Shown in pieces: positions 34,329-42,278 of a stretch of 64,000 nt of DNA. Each line of letters begins with the position of its first letter. Positions within the stretch are counted from its first letter, which is position 1. Source of the DNA: Flavobacteriales bacterium UBA7666. Lineage in GTDB: Bacteria; Bacteroidota; Bacteroidia; Flavobacteriales_D; Crocinitomicaceae. The DNA lies in assembly GCA_002483265.1 (NCBI GenBank), contig DLHO01000021.1, positions 1 through 64,000 on the forward strand. Reading direction: 5' to 3'. A program made the position numbers and the translations under genes. The notes beneath the pieces were generated by a model. That model did no database searches. It was not told the origin of the DNA and was given only the letters and a program-made list of their open reading frames with translations.

Positions 34329-35582
34329 ATGAAAAGCATAGAGATACTTGAGATAGTTAGACAAAACACTCACATAACAACAACTCAAATAGCATATCTA
34401 ACTGGTGAAACGGAAAAGAGCATTGATGATTTAACGTCTGAACTAAGTGAGAATCATTTAATAAATATTGATATAGCATACTCTCCGAGCAAGTCAGGAG
34501 CTGTCAAGGAATTAAGTGTAACTGAAGATGGAAGATTTTACCTTAGAGGTAAACAGAATACACTGAGAGCATTCAGCGTTCAAGATGAAAAATGTACAAT
34601 TTTTATTAGCCATTCCTCTGCAGACCAGGCAATAGGTGAAAAAATCCTATTACTAATTAAAGACTGTTTTCCGCAGCTGACTGATAAGGATATTTTTTTT
34701 ACTAGCAGAGCAGACAACTCTATTCCTGTTGCTGTAAATTGGCGTTCTCACATAAGATCAAAACTTAGGGCTTGTGAAGAATTCATTGCCATTATATCAG
34801 AGGACTATAAGGAAAGTGAAATTTGCAACTTTGAAATTGGTTCTGCTTGGACACTTGAGAAACCAATTTATGCATTGATTATAAAACCATTAGGATTCTC
34901 TACTTTCTCAAAAATTATTAATGAAAACCAAGCCGCTATTGTTGATGCAGCTGGAATAAACCAATTGATTGCTCAGCTTTCTCACAGGTTGGGTATTGAA
35001 AGTAAAATACAAACGGATGATTTAAAAAAACGATGTACTAACATTGCGCGTTCTAGAAGTAAGAAAAAAAGAGATACTAAAACAAAAGAAATTAAATCAA
35101 CAGTTAAAAATAAAAAGACCAATTTCTCTAGTTTCGCAATACTCAACAAAGTGAATCGCAGGTTAATATTTTGTACAACGGATGGTGAACAACGGATCTC
35201 CTTCCCAAATATATTTACCGCTTACTGTAGAGGTGTTGATGTGGCCACAGTAGAAATTATAGACGCTGAAAATTTAAACAATGATCTACTGGAAATTAAA
35301 ACGGCTCGTTGGAGTGAGGATATATTAAAGGCAAAGAGGTTCAGAATTGAAGGTACAAATAGTACTTACATAATGTTGGATAATATTCTACATTTAATCC
35401 CTGATTTATCAACTGAACGTGCGATATTCAATCTATCCACAATCAAAATTCAACCCACTATAATACCGGAAAATTTAGCAAAGGGATACTCGTATGGCAA
35501 CCAAATTAGAGCATTGGATGATCATAAAATTTATGGCTCATTAAGCCACTTAGAAAAAATAAGAATAGATAATCAGTTATAG
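34329..35582 (+). CDS. HTH plus TIR-domain protein
   Basis: 417 residues from ATG 34329; a GTG two codons earlier is possible. Residues 1-60 look like a winged HTH (ILEIVRQNTHITTTQIAYLTGETEKSIDDLTSEL). Residues 89-225 are a bacterial TIR domain (CTIFISHSSADQAIGEKI...CEEFIAIISEDYKESEICNFEIG), with a likely catalytic Glu at residue 169 in NFEIG. A Lys-rich linker and an unrecognised C-terminal domain follow. TIR proteins of this kind often hydrolyse NAD+ or signal in antiphage defence. No Thoeris ThsA or short prokaryotic Argonaute is adjacent. Confidence 0.78.
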   Translation: MKSIEILEIVRQNTHITTTQIAYLTGETEKSIDDLTSELSENHLINIDIAYSPSKSGAVKELSVTEDGRFYLRGKQNTLRAFSVQDEKCTIFISHSSADQAIGEKILLLIKDCFPQLTDKDIFFTSRADNSIPVAVNWRSHIRSKLRACEEFIAIISEDYKESEICNFEIGSAWTLEKPIYALIIKPLGFSTFSKIINENQAAIVDAAGINQLIAQLSHRLGIESKIQTDDLKKRCTNIARSRSKKKRDTKTKEIKSTVKNKKTNFSSFAILNKVNRRLIFCTTDGEQRISFPNIFTAYCRGVDVATVEIIDAENLNNDLLEIKTARWSEDILKAKRFRIEGTNSTYIMLDNILHLIPDLSTERAIFNLSTIKIQPTIIPENLAKGYSYGNQIRALDDHKIYGSLSHLEKIRIDNQL

Positions 35583-35706
35583 ATCAAACACCTTTAATTC
35601 CAATAATTAAGTAGAGAGGCAATGTCATATCTTCCGCAATCATTGATTTTATTCGGTTTCTGATAATTCATATAGGTTCGATTCCGTTTTGCTTGAAAGG
35701 TACTGT

Positions 35707-35760
35707 GTTTCAGTTTTTTTTGGTAGTATTGAGGTACTAACATAGCAAAGACTATTCGCT
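35707..35760 (+). promoter_or_regulatory. Shared upstream element, copy 1
   Basis: TTTCA, a T tract, TAGTATTGA, then ACTATTCGCT. The same arrangement occurs at 40695-40748. It lies 64 bases before a small membrane protein gene. Confidence 0.55.
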
Positions 35761-35823
35761 TCTTTAAATTTCTGGAACTTTAGAATTCGACTTTATCTGT
35801 CAATGCTCATAATTTAGTTTAGT

Positions 35824-36135
35824 ATGGATCGTCCAGATCAATTTATGGGGATTGCGATAATTGCTTATATCATTGCAATCATATTCTTCTTAAAATATAA
35901 AGTGTGGGGAGCTTCTATTTATTTGATAATCGTTCTTGTCATTTATTGGAAGATCGGATTCGAATTAAATCAGGATGTCCGAGAAGCATCAACACATGGT
36001 AATACCATTCATGGTTGGTACTCAAAGAAAAATGGAGAAGAAAAGACAGTTGCAATTTTATGGTTTATCTGTTTTCCAATTGCATCCATTGTTTTGCCGA
36101 TATGGATTGCAATAAAATTTGGGAAAGACAAATAA
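35824..36135 (+). CDS. Small membrane protein of unknown function
   Basis: 103 residues with three hydrophobic segments (AIIAYIIAIIFFLKY; ASIYLIIVLVIYW; ICFPIASIVLPIWIAIKF). No motif that I recognise. It lies 26 bases before the next gene and may be cotranscribed with it. Confidence 0.6.
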   Translation: MDRPDQFMGIAIIAYIIAIIFFLKYKVWGASIYLIIVLVIYWKIGFELNQDVREASTHGNTIHGWYSKKNGEEKTVAILWFICFPIASIVLPIWIAIKFGKDK

Positions 36136-36161
36136 ATTTACTAATCAGAAAATCTACAGAT

Positions 36162-36800
36162 ATGACGAAAGAACAAGAATTAATTCTGAATTTTGCCACC
36201 GAAATAATAAGACCTTGGGAAGAACTGAATAAAGAATTAAGTAAGGAGTATTCTGTAAGTCCTCAACATTCTGTTTATATTAATATGGCAAATGCTTTAG
36301 CAGTTTCATTGAAGCATTTAGCGGAGTCAAACGGTGGTCCAAAATCTAGTGAGTTAAATAAATTATCTGAAGATTACCTCTTAATTTCAGATTTAGCAGA
36401 TACAAAAAAACATGGAAAACGGGATAATCCCTTGAGAAGTTGTAAAATTTCCACAGCATCGTTATATGAGCGAAAATTTGACGAAGTTGTCTTATTGAGA
36501 TTTTTGAGAAATACGATAACAATGGATCATGTAACCCATGGAAAAAGAGATTTTATGCATTGTGCAAAGGAATGTGCTATATTTTTAGCAGATCAATTGA
36601 AAATACAAACAGATTGGAAGCCAATAGTGTTTAATAATTCTGGAAAATTTTCCAATAGAATAGAAACATACGCAAGTAAAGATAATCAAGTTGTTTTTAC
36701 TGGATTTAATTTACATGTCGTCGAATTAAATGAACAAAATGAATTTATAGCTGTGGATATAAATGGAACTTTCGAATTCCATCTGATATCAGAATTTTAA
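36162..36800 (+). CDS. Protein of unknown function, possibly HEPN-like
   Basis: 212 residues from the ATG at 36162; an upstream in-frame extension overlaps the membrane gene and has no family support. The first half is helical and contains ISDLADTKKHG, a pattern seen in some HEPN-like hypothetical proteins. The second half is beta-rich. No clear RxxxxH pair could be placed, so this is a weak suggestion. Confidence 0.55.
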   Translation: MTKEQELILNFATEIIRPWEELNKELSKEYSVSPQHSVYINMANALAVSLKHLAESNGGPKSSELNKLSEDYLLISDLADTKKHGKRDNPLRSCKISTASLYERKFDEVVLLRFLRNTITMDHVTHGKRDFMHCAKECAIFLADQLKIQTDWKPIVFNNSGKFSNRIETYASKDNQVVFTGFNLHVVELNEQNEFIAVDINGTFEFHLISEF

Positions 36801-36856
36801 AAATATTCTTAGTGGTTTCATAATTATTCCCGGTTCCATTTCCATCCGCTCTTCTC

Positions 36857-36906
36857 CACAAAAAGAAAAAGCATTCAGCGCTAGTTGGATGCTTTTTTGC
36901 TTTTTG
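36857..36906 (+). terminator. Hairpin repeat, copy 2
   Basis: AAAAAGCAT pairs with ATGCTTTTT. It is closely similar to the block at 32461-32515. Confidence 0.65.
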
Positions 36907-37084
36907 TCACTCAATACTTACACTCACACCAATTCACACCACTTTCTTTTTTCAATATTTGATTAAAATCAGTTTTTTCTCTGATGACTCTCATTTTTTT
37001 TCCCGGGAGAAGATACTATTCTTGATGCATTCAATTCGAGTCTGTATTGTCACCTTGGATTAACAGATTCCAATACTATAAACT

Positions 37085-38020
37085 ATGGAAAAACACGAAG
37101 CGGCCTTTAATGCATTGATAGAACAGGATCTAAAAATAGAACCACATGATTGGATGCCTGATGAATACAGGAAACACCTGGTACGTCAGGTTTCACAACA
37201 TGCCCATTCCGAAGTGATTGGAATGCAGCCTGAAGGAAACTGGCTGTTAAGAGCACCGTCCCTGCGTTCCAAACAGGTCTTGCTTGCTAAAATTCAGGAT
37301 GAAGGTGGACATGGATTGTACCTTTACAGTGTTGCCGAAACACTCAATGTATCGCGTGAAGAATTGATCACACAACTTCACGAAGGAAAGGCGCGCTATT
37401 CCAGCGTGTTTAATTACCCCACACTTAATTGGGCCGACATTGGAGCTATTGGCTGGCTGGTCGACGGAGCTGCAATTGTAAATCAGGTGTCCTTGCAGAA
37501 AACATCTTACGGACCTTATTCACGTGCAATGGTGCGGATTTGTATGGAAGAAAGTTTCCATCAGCGACAAGGATTCGAAATCATGATACACATGGCGCGC
37601 GGAACAAAAGAACAGCGTGAAATGGCACAGGATGCTGTGAATCGTTTTTGGTTCCCTGCCCTCATGATGTTTGGACCCCATGACACGGATTCCGCTCATA
37701 CCGGAAATGCAATGAAATGGAAAATCAAACGAGAATCCAATGACTATTTGCGGCAGAAATTCATTGATAAAACAGTACCACAGGTAGAATTTCTGGGACT
37801 CACTGTTCCCGACCCAAATTGCCGCCTCAACGAAACAACGGGTAGTTATGAACACAGTCCGCTGGATTGGAATGAATTCCACGATGTTATCAACGGTTAT
37901 GGCCCGTGTAATACCGACCGACTTGATCATCACCGGAATGTACAACAGGAAAATAGATGGGTTCGAGAAGCAGCAGCAGCTTATGCACAAAAAACAGAAA
38001 CGGTAAATAGTTCATTATAA
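37085..38020 (+). CDS. paaA: Phenylacetyl-CoA epoxidase subunit PaaA
   Basis: 311 residues, the usual length. The diiron catalytic subunit of the epoxidase is recognised by LLAKIQDEGGHG and EESFHQRQGFEIM, which carry metal ligands. It inserts oxygen into the ring of phenylacetyl-CoA. First gene of paaABCD; paaB starts 13 bases later. Confidence 0.95.
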   Translation: MEKHEAAFNALIEQDLKIEPHDWMPDEYRKHLVRQVSQHAHSEVIGMQPEGNWLLRAPSLRSKQVLLAKIQDEGGHGLYLYSVAETLNVSREELITQLHEGKARYSSVFNYPTLNWADIGAIGWLVDGAAIVNQVSLQKTSYGPYSRAMVRICMEESFHQRQGFEIMIHMARGTKEQREMAQDAVNRFWFPALMMFGPHDTDSAHTGNAMKWKIKRESNDYLRQKFIDKTVPQVEFLGLTVPDPNCRLNETTGSYEHSPLDWNEFHDVINGYGPCNTDRLDHHRNVQQENRWVREAAAAYAQKTETVNSSL

Positions 38021-38033
38021 ATCAATCAATAGT

Positions 38034-38318
38034 ATGGAAACGGGAGATAACATCTGGGAAGTATTTATCCAGAAAAAACCGGGGATCGCATTCAAGCATG
38101 CTGGAAGCGTACACGGGTATGATAAAAAAATGGCGGTTCAGAATGCACGAGATGCCTACTGCCGACGAGGAGAAGGCCGAGAATTGTGGGTAGTTCCGTC
38201 GGCAAGTATCGTGTCTGTACCAATGGAAGACGCGGACGCTTATTTCGATCCTCAAGAAGACAAAATATACCGTCATCCAACATTCTATCAAATTCCGGCA
38301 GAGGTAAAAAACATCTAA
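38034..38318 (+). CDS. paaB: Phenylacetyl-CoA epoxidase subunit PaaB
   Basis: 94 residues (WEVFIQKKPGIAFKHAGSVHGYDKKMAVQNARDAYCRRGEG.ELWVVP), matching the small structural subunit that bridges the AC complexes. It is between paaA and paaC. Confidence 0.94.
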   Translation: METGDNIWEVFIQKKPGIAFKHAGSVHGYDKKMAVQNARDAYCRRGEGRELWVVPSASIVSVPMEDADAYFDPQEDKIYRHPTFYQIPAEVKNI

Positions 38319-38331
38319 ACAGAACGAATTT

Positions 38332-39084
38332 ATGGTCATATCAATCGATACAAATTTTGCCCGGTTGCTGGTGCGCTTGGCAGATACGGAATTAATCCTT
38401 GCACAACGTCTTTGTGAAATGTGCAGTCGTGGACCTTTTCTGGAAGAAGACATTGCACTGTCGAATTTAGCTTTGGATCTACTTGGTCGTGCAGAGGAAC
38501 TATATAAACTCCTGGCAGAAACAGAAGGAAAAGAACTAGCTGCAGACGATTACGTTTACCGCAGAAATGAAAGGGAATTTTTCTGTTACAAATTGGTGGA
38601 ACAACCAAATACCGATTTTGCCTGGGTTATTGCGCGGCAATACCTGCATGACGTGTATGCGAAAAGCGTATTCACTCGGTTATTGCAAAGCGATAATAGC
38701 AAACTTGCCGGACTTTCTGAAAAAGTATTGAAAGAAATTCGTTATAGCCTTGAACGATCAAAAGATTGGATGTTGCGTTTGGGAATTGGTACTGAAGAAA
38801 GCAATCATCGTTTGCAGTTTGCCATTGACAGGTTGTTTCGCTTTGTTCCCGAATTGTTTGCATTCGATACTGTCGATTTGCAATACATTGCGGATACCGA
38901 AGGATTGATAGAGGAATGGAAGATGGAGGTCAGTGATACATTGCGTACTGCAAATATTCAAGAACCTGAGTTGAAGTCAACGCATTTACGTGATAGTAGA
39001 GAAGGATTCCACACAGAATATTTAGGACACTTACTCAGCGAAATGCAGTTTTTGCCACGCGCTTATCCGGATGCCACATGGTAA
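38332..39084 (+). CDS. paaC: Phenylacetyl-CoA epoxidase subunit PaaC
   Basis: 250 residues, all-helical ferritin-like fold with LARLADTELILAQRL-type and ALDLLGRAEELYKL segments. It is the structural partner of PaaA in the AC heterodimer. It overlaps paaD by 7 bases. Confidence 0.94.
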   Translation: MVISIDTNFARLLVRLADTELILAQRLCEMCSRGPFLEEDIALSNLALDLLGRAEELYKLLAETEGKELAADDYVYRRNEREFFCYKLVEQPNTDFAWVIARQYLHDVYAKSVFTRLLQSDNSKLAGLSEKVLKEIRYSLERSKDWMLRLGIGTEESNHRLQFAIDRLFRFVPELFAFDTVDLQYIADTEGLIEEWKMEVSDTLRTANIQEPELKSTHLRDSREGFHTEYLGHLLSEMQFLPRAYPDATW

Positions 39085-39542
39085 GTTCTTCGGTAACAGA
39101 ACATATTTGGGAACTGTTGAAACAGGTTCCTGATCCCGAAATTCCGACAATCAATCTCGTAGAACTAGGCGTTGTGCGAAACGTTGAAGTGGTGGAGGGA
39201 AACATAAAAGTAATTATTACACCAACATATACTGGTTGTCCGGCTAAGCAGTTGTTCGTAGATTTGATTCGCGAACAACTGGCAGCCAGTGGTTATCATG
39301 ATGTAGAGATTGAAACACAACTTTACCCCGTATGGACCACTGATTGGCTGTCGGAGGAAACCAAAACCAAATTATTGCAAACAGGTATTTCCCCTCCGGT
39401 GGCTGACAATAAACCGGTAGTTTGTCCTCATTGTGGAAGTAAACAAACGAAAGTCATAAGTCGGTTCGGAGCAACACCATGTCAAGCGCTGTATACCTGC
39501 AACAGCTGTCTGGAACCATTCAGTTATTTCAAATGTCATTGA
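39078..39542 (+). CDS. paaD: Phenylacetyl-CoA epoxidase assembly protein PaaD
   Basis: 154 residues: an N-terminal MIP18/DUF59-type domain (VPDPEIPTINLVELGVVRNVEV...TPTYTGCPA) and a C-terminal zinc-ribbon-like segment with CPHCG and CNSC. It is thought to help assemble the iron centre. The gene that follows in most paa operons, paaE (reductase), is absent: the next two genes encode small membrane proteins. Confidence 0.92.
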   Translation: MVSSSVTEHIWELLKQVPDPEIPTINLVELGVVRNVEVVEGNIKVIITPTYTGCPAKQLFVDLIREQLAASGYHDVEIETQLYPVWTTDWLSEETKTKLLQTGISPPVADNKPVVCPHCGSKQTKVISRFGATPCQALYTCNSCLEPFSYFKCH

Positions 39543-39644
39543 CGTATTAATAGATTTGAGTCACTAAGGAGTACTTGAAGGCAAGTTGGTTGTGATCCTT
39601 ATGTTTGATTAAATATCAAAAAAGGGATCAAAAGACGAAAAATT

Positions 39645-40046
39645 ATGGAAAAGCGATTAAAAATAGTCAGGATCCTTGCTGTTTGCTTGCTTTTGCTCAC
39701 AGCGGCAAATGCTTTAGTTGCCGGAATACTGTTTGTTTCGGATCCTTCGGGACAAAAAATGGGGATGTCGACAACGTATCTGGCAAGTTCCCCATTTTCA
39801 ACTTACCTGATTCCCGGATGGGTGCTTTTAATTGTCAACGGACTCATGAATGTGTTAGCTGCCGCTGTGTGTATTATCAGATCGAAGCACTATCCGCTAT
39901 TCGTGATCTTACAGGGAATGTTGCTTTCCGGGTGGATCATCATTCAGGTGATTTTGGTTAAAGATCTGAATGTTCTTCATTATTCCATGTTTTCAATTGG
40001 TCTGTTATTGACCGGTTGCGGTATCATTCTGCTAAAAACACCATAA
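39645..40046 (+). CDS. Four-span membrane protein of unknown function
   Basis: 133 residues with four hydrophobic segments (IVRILAVCLLLLTAANALVAGIL and three more). No family that I can name with confidence. It is followed after 12 bases by another small membrane protein, suggesting a two-gene unit. Confidence 0.65.
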   Translation: MEKRLKIVRILAVCLLLLTAANALVAGILFVSDPSGQKMGMSTTYLASSPFSTYLIPGWVLLIVNGLMNVLAAAVCIIRSKHYPLFVILQGMLLSGWIIIQVILVKDLNVLHYSMFSIGLLLTGCGIILLKTP

Positions 40047-40058
40047 AAATAAGAACCA

Positions 40059-40373
40059 ATGAAAACCGTATTGATAATCCTTTTGATCCTGCATGGCGCG
40101 ATACATGTGATGGGTTTTGTGAAAGCATTTAACATTCTTCCTGTAAAACAGTTGACCCAATCCATTTCGAAACCTTTCGGAATCCTGTGGTTGACGGCAT
40201 GCTTACTTTGCTTCACTTCTGCACTGTTGATGCTTATAAAATTCAGTGAGTGGTGGGTAGTGGGGCTGACCGCAATTTTGGTATCCCAAATCCTGGTTAT
40301 CCGATTCTGGAAGGATGCAAAATTCGGAACCATTGCAAATGCAGTCATTGCAGCAATTTTATTCATGATTTAG
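40059..40373 (+). CDS. Small three-span membrane protein of unknown function
   Basis: 104 residues: VLIILLILHGAIHVMGFVKAF, LWLTACLLCFTSALLMLI, WWVVGLTAILVSQILVI, and a hydrophobic tail. The early HGAIHVMGF motif is reminiscent of small membrane proteins whose histidine-bearing first helix is conserved. Function unknown. Confidence 0.65.
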   Translation: MKTVLIILLILHGAIHVMGFVKAFNILPVKQLTQSISKPFGILWLTACLLCFTSALLMLIKFSEWWVVGLTAILVSQILVIRFWKDAKFGTIANAVIAAILFMI

Positions 40374-40548
40374 AACACCGTTCTGATTTCATCCGGTTTA
40401 CCAAATCTTCAAACCGGTTCCATTTCCGTTCGCTCTTTCTCCACCTTCGCCCTACGTAGCTCAGAAGAGCGAAATAGGGCTTTTTCCTCATTCTGTTTCT
40501 CCTTTTCCCTCAAGCTGGCGCGAGTACCTGTCCCGACACTTCGGGATC

Positions 40549-40597
40549 AGACTCGTGCTATACCACTACATTACTTAACAACAAATCCTTCTGCGTT
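40549..40597 (+). repeat. Direct repeat, left copy
   Basis: It starts AGACTCGTGCTATA and includes ACAACAAATCCTTCTG. About nine in ten positions agree with 41728-41776. Confidence 0.8.
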
Positions 40598-40694
40598 CTC
40601 TTGACCTATAGCGACTTATCAGCGTAGTCGTTGACAAAGGAAACGTACTACTGTTGGAAGTCTGCTATATGGTCATTCTGTGATTGCATCGTAT

Positions 40695-40748
40695 TTCATT
40701 TTTTTTTACTAGTATTGAACCAATAACGCAACGATACACTATTCGCTG
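40695..40748 (+). promoter_or_regulatory. Shared upstream element, copy 2
   Basis: TTTCA, a T tract, TAGTATTGA, then ACTATTCGCT, as at 35707. The gene at 40762 follows after 13 bases. Confidence 0.55.
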
Positions 40749-40761
40749 AAAACAAAATACT

Positions 40762-41379
40762 ATGAGTCTCACTATCACAGCATTTTCCTCCTTGGTTACC
40801 ATCGGGAAAACCATTATCGACACCATTAAAAGCGCAAAAGACCTCTTCACAAATGATAAGAGTCAAAGCTCCGTTGATGCGGAAGCTCATCTGGACAATT
40901 TGACGAAAAGCTTTGCAGTTTATCAGCAACGGGTGGAACTATTAGCCGACCAACTATTCCAGTGCGAAACATTATCGCGCTTCATACCCACATGGCTTTT
41001 GCATCACGACAAGTTCAATTACATCTCCACAACTCCAACAAAAGACGAACTGGGAATGCTGGACATCGAATTAAGACGCTTCATAGCAGATAGTATCCAG
41101 GATCATTTCTCGTCTGCCTTTTTCAGAACCAGCTACAACAAACTGCCTGAAATTGAGCTCATGATCACAAACTTCCGTGACCGGATCAATGAACTGGACC
41201 GCGATCTAAGCGCCATTCCCCAGGGGCACTTGCAGATGTTGGAAATTTCGTGGAACACCACACTCAAAGCAGATCTGTTCAGACTCCGCCGTGATGCCGG
41301 GGAAATCGAACGTAAAGCCAATGAAGTCTTTGAAAAAGTAGTGAATGAATTGCGGGAAGTGGCTTCGTTGGGGAATTAA
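40762..41379 (+). CDS. Protein of unknown function
   Basis: 205 residues, no signal peptide, predicted largely helical (AHLDNLTKSFAVYQQRVELLADQLFQCETL; LMITNFRDRINELDRDL). A hydrophobic stretch near residues 1-20 is weak. No family recognised. Base composition is higher in GC than in the genes of the accessory region. Confidence 0.65.
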   Translation: MSLTITAFSSLVTIGKTIIDTIKSAKDLFTNDKSQSSVDAEAHLDNLTKSFAVYQQRVELLADQLFQCETLSRFIPTWLLHHDKFNYISTTPTKDELGMLDIELRRFIADSIQDHFSSAFFRTSYNKLPEIELMITNFRDRINELDRDLSAIPQGHLQMLEISWNTTLKADLFRLRRDAGEIERKANEVFEKVVNELREVASLGN

Positions 41380-41483
41380 GATTCGATTTTACAGGTTAAG
41401 GCAACTCTTTAATTTATTATTCGTTTAAAGAGCGAAGATCGACTACTACGATTCTCAAAAAGTAAATTTTTAATATCATAATC

Positions 41484-41702
41484 ATGTTTAAACTTAGTTT
41501 TCATGAGAATGGGAAATTACAATCTTTTGAATTAAGCTGGAAATTCCTTGCTGGAATTTTGGCTACGATTGGGGTGTTATTCTCCGGTCTTCTATCAGCA
41601 ATAGCTAAAGCATTTCTCATTCTTTCAATTACAATTCAGGGTCTTTTTGCAGACCCTGAGTCGTTTTATGAAATACTATCGATTAAAAAAAAAGTTGTTT
41701 AA
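41484..41702 (+). CDS. Small protein with one hydrophobic region
   Basis: 72 residues with SWKFLAGILATIGVLFSGLLSAIAKAFLILSITIQGLF as a long membrane segment. No motif recognised. It lies between the two direct repeats with the gene at 40762. Confidence 0.5.
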   Translation: MFKLSFHENGKLQSFELSWKFLAGILATIGVLFSGLLSAIAKAFLILSITIQGLFADPESFYEILSIKKKVV

Positions 41703-41727
41703 AGTGATCGGTTGTAGAAGCATCTCC

Positions 41728-41776
41728 AGACTCGTGCTATATCAATACATTACTTTACAACAAATCCTTCTGTGCT
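41728..41776 (+). repeat. Direct repeat, right copy
   Basis: Partner of 40549-40597. The two copies bracket the genes at 40762 and 41484. Confidence 0.8.
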
Positions 41777-42082
41777 CCTCTGTGTCCCTCCTCAGATTAT
41801 AACTTTTATCAAAGTTATCTTCGTCTTCAATCGCTACCGCGCTTTCTTGTGGGAAATAAAAAAGATCTCTGTTTTTCTCATAATTGTAACCAATCAATAC
41901 AAATCCATCCCAATAAAACACCTTCTTCAAATCCGCTTTTTAACAACCTGCAGGATACTGGGTAGATACTGTATGGATAGAGCGTAGATAAAGCATAGAT
42001 AGAGTATGAAAAGGTTAAGGATTTAACAACCGCTTTTACTGACTTTCATCCAATTATTAATTGTTTTTCAGTCTAGTAAGAA

Positions 42083-42102
42083 GGTGGTTGAGTCAGCCGC
42101 GG
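42083..42102 (+). repeat. Dispersed GCCGCGG repeat, copy 1
   Basis: GGTGGTTGAGTCAGCCGCGG. Matches the reverse complement of 59151-59170 at 18 of 20 positions. Confidence 0.75.
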
Positions 42103-42278
42103 TTGACCGAAGTCCTAAAACCCTCCTTTCTCACAACTGTAACCAATTAATTTTCTGCGTACATTTTGAACTATAGCGACTGATAAGTCTGCTATGGTTC
42201 TGTGTTCCTCCGTGGGAAATAAAAAACAAAGAGCCAGCCCCGAAAGAACTGGCTCTAACAAGATCTTGTTTTAAATAA

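Larger units (their letters stand above)
31275..37084. other. Putative accessory region beside the tRNA
   Basis: This stretch is visibly more AT-rich than its surroundings. It holds genes not found in the core set (Ntn-hydrolase, TIR protein, unknowns) and ends before paaA. The same hairpin repeat appears at 32461 and 36857. No integrase, transposase or second copy of the tRNA 3' end is seen, so integration at the tRNA is only a possibility. Confidence 0.4.
40374..40761. other. 388-bp intergenic region with repeats
   Basis: It holds a TTTCATCCGGTTT...GGTTCCATTTCCG block like those near 34170 and 35650, a hairpin TCCCGA / TCGGGA at 40531-40546, the direct repeat 40549-40597 whose partner is at 41728, a CTATAGCGACT phrase, and the shared upstream element. 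No gene is seen. Confidence 0.6.
41703..42278. other. 576-bp intergenic region of degraded repeats
   Basis: It contains the direct repeat copy at 41728, a minus-strand frame at 41742-41945 (VFYWDGFVLIGYNYEKNRDLFYF) that begins just after a stop and may be a decayed gene end, two GTAACCAAT-type blocks (41887 and 42140), a CTATAGCGACTGATAAG phrase shared with 40606, and a GCCGCGG repeat at 42083. No intact gene is supported. Confidence 0.55.

Noticed and set aside
36015..36161. Extended start of the gene at 36162
   Set aside because: The extension overlaps the upstream membrane gene in another frame and is Cys-rich with no family support.
31275..37084. A named defence system such as Thoeris or CBASS
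   Set aside because: Only the TIR domain is recognisable; ThsA, nucleotide cyclase and Argonaute partners are not seen.
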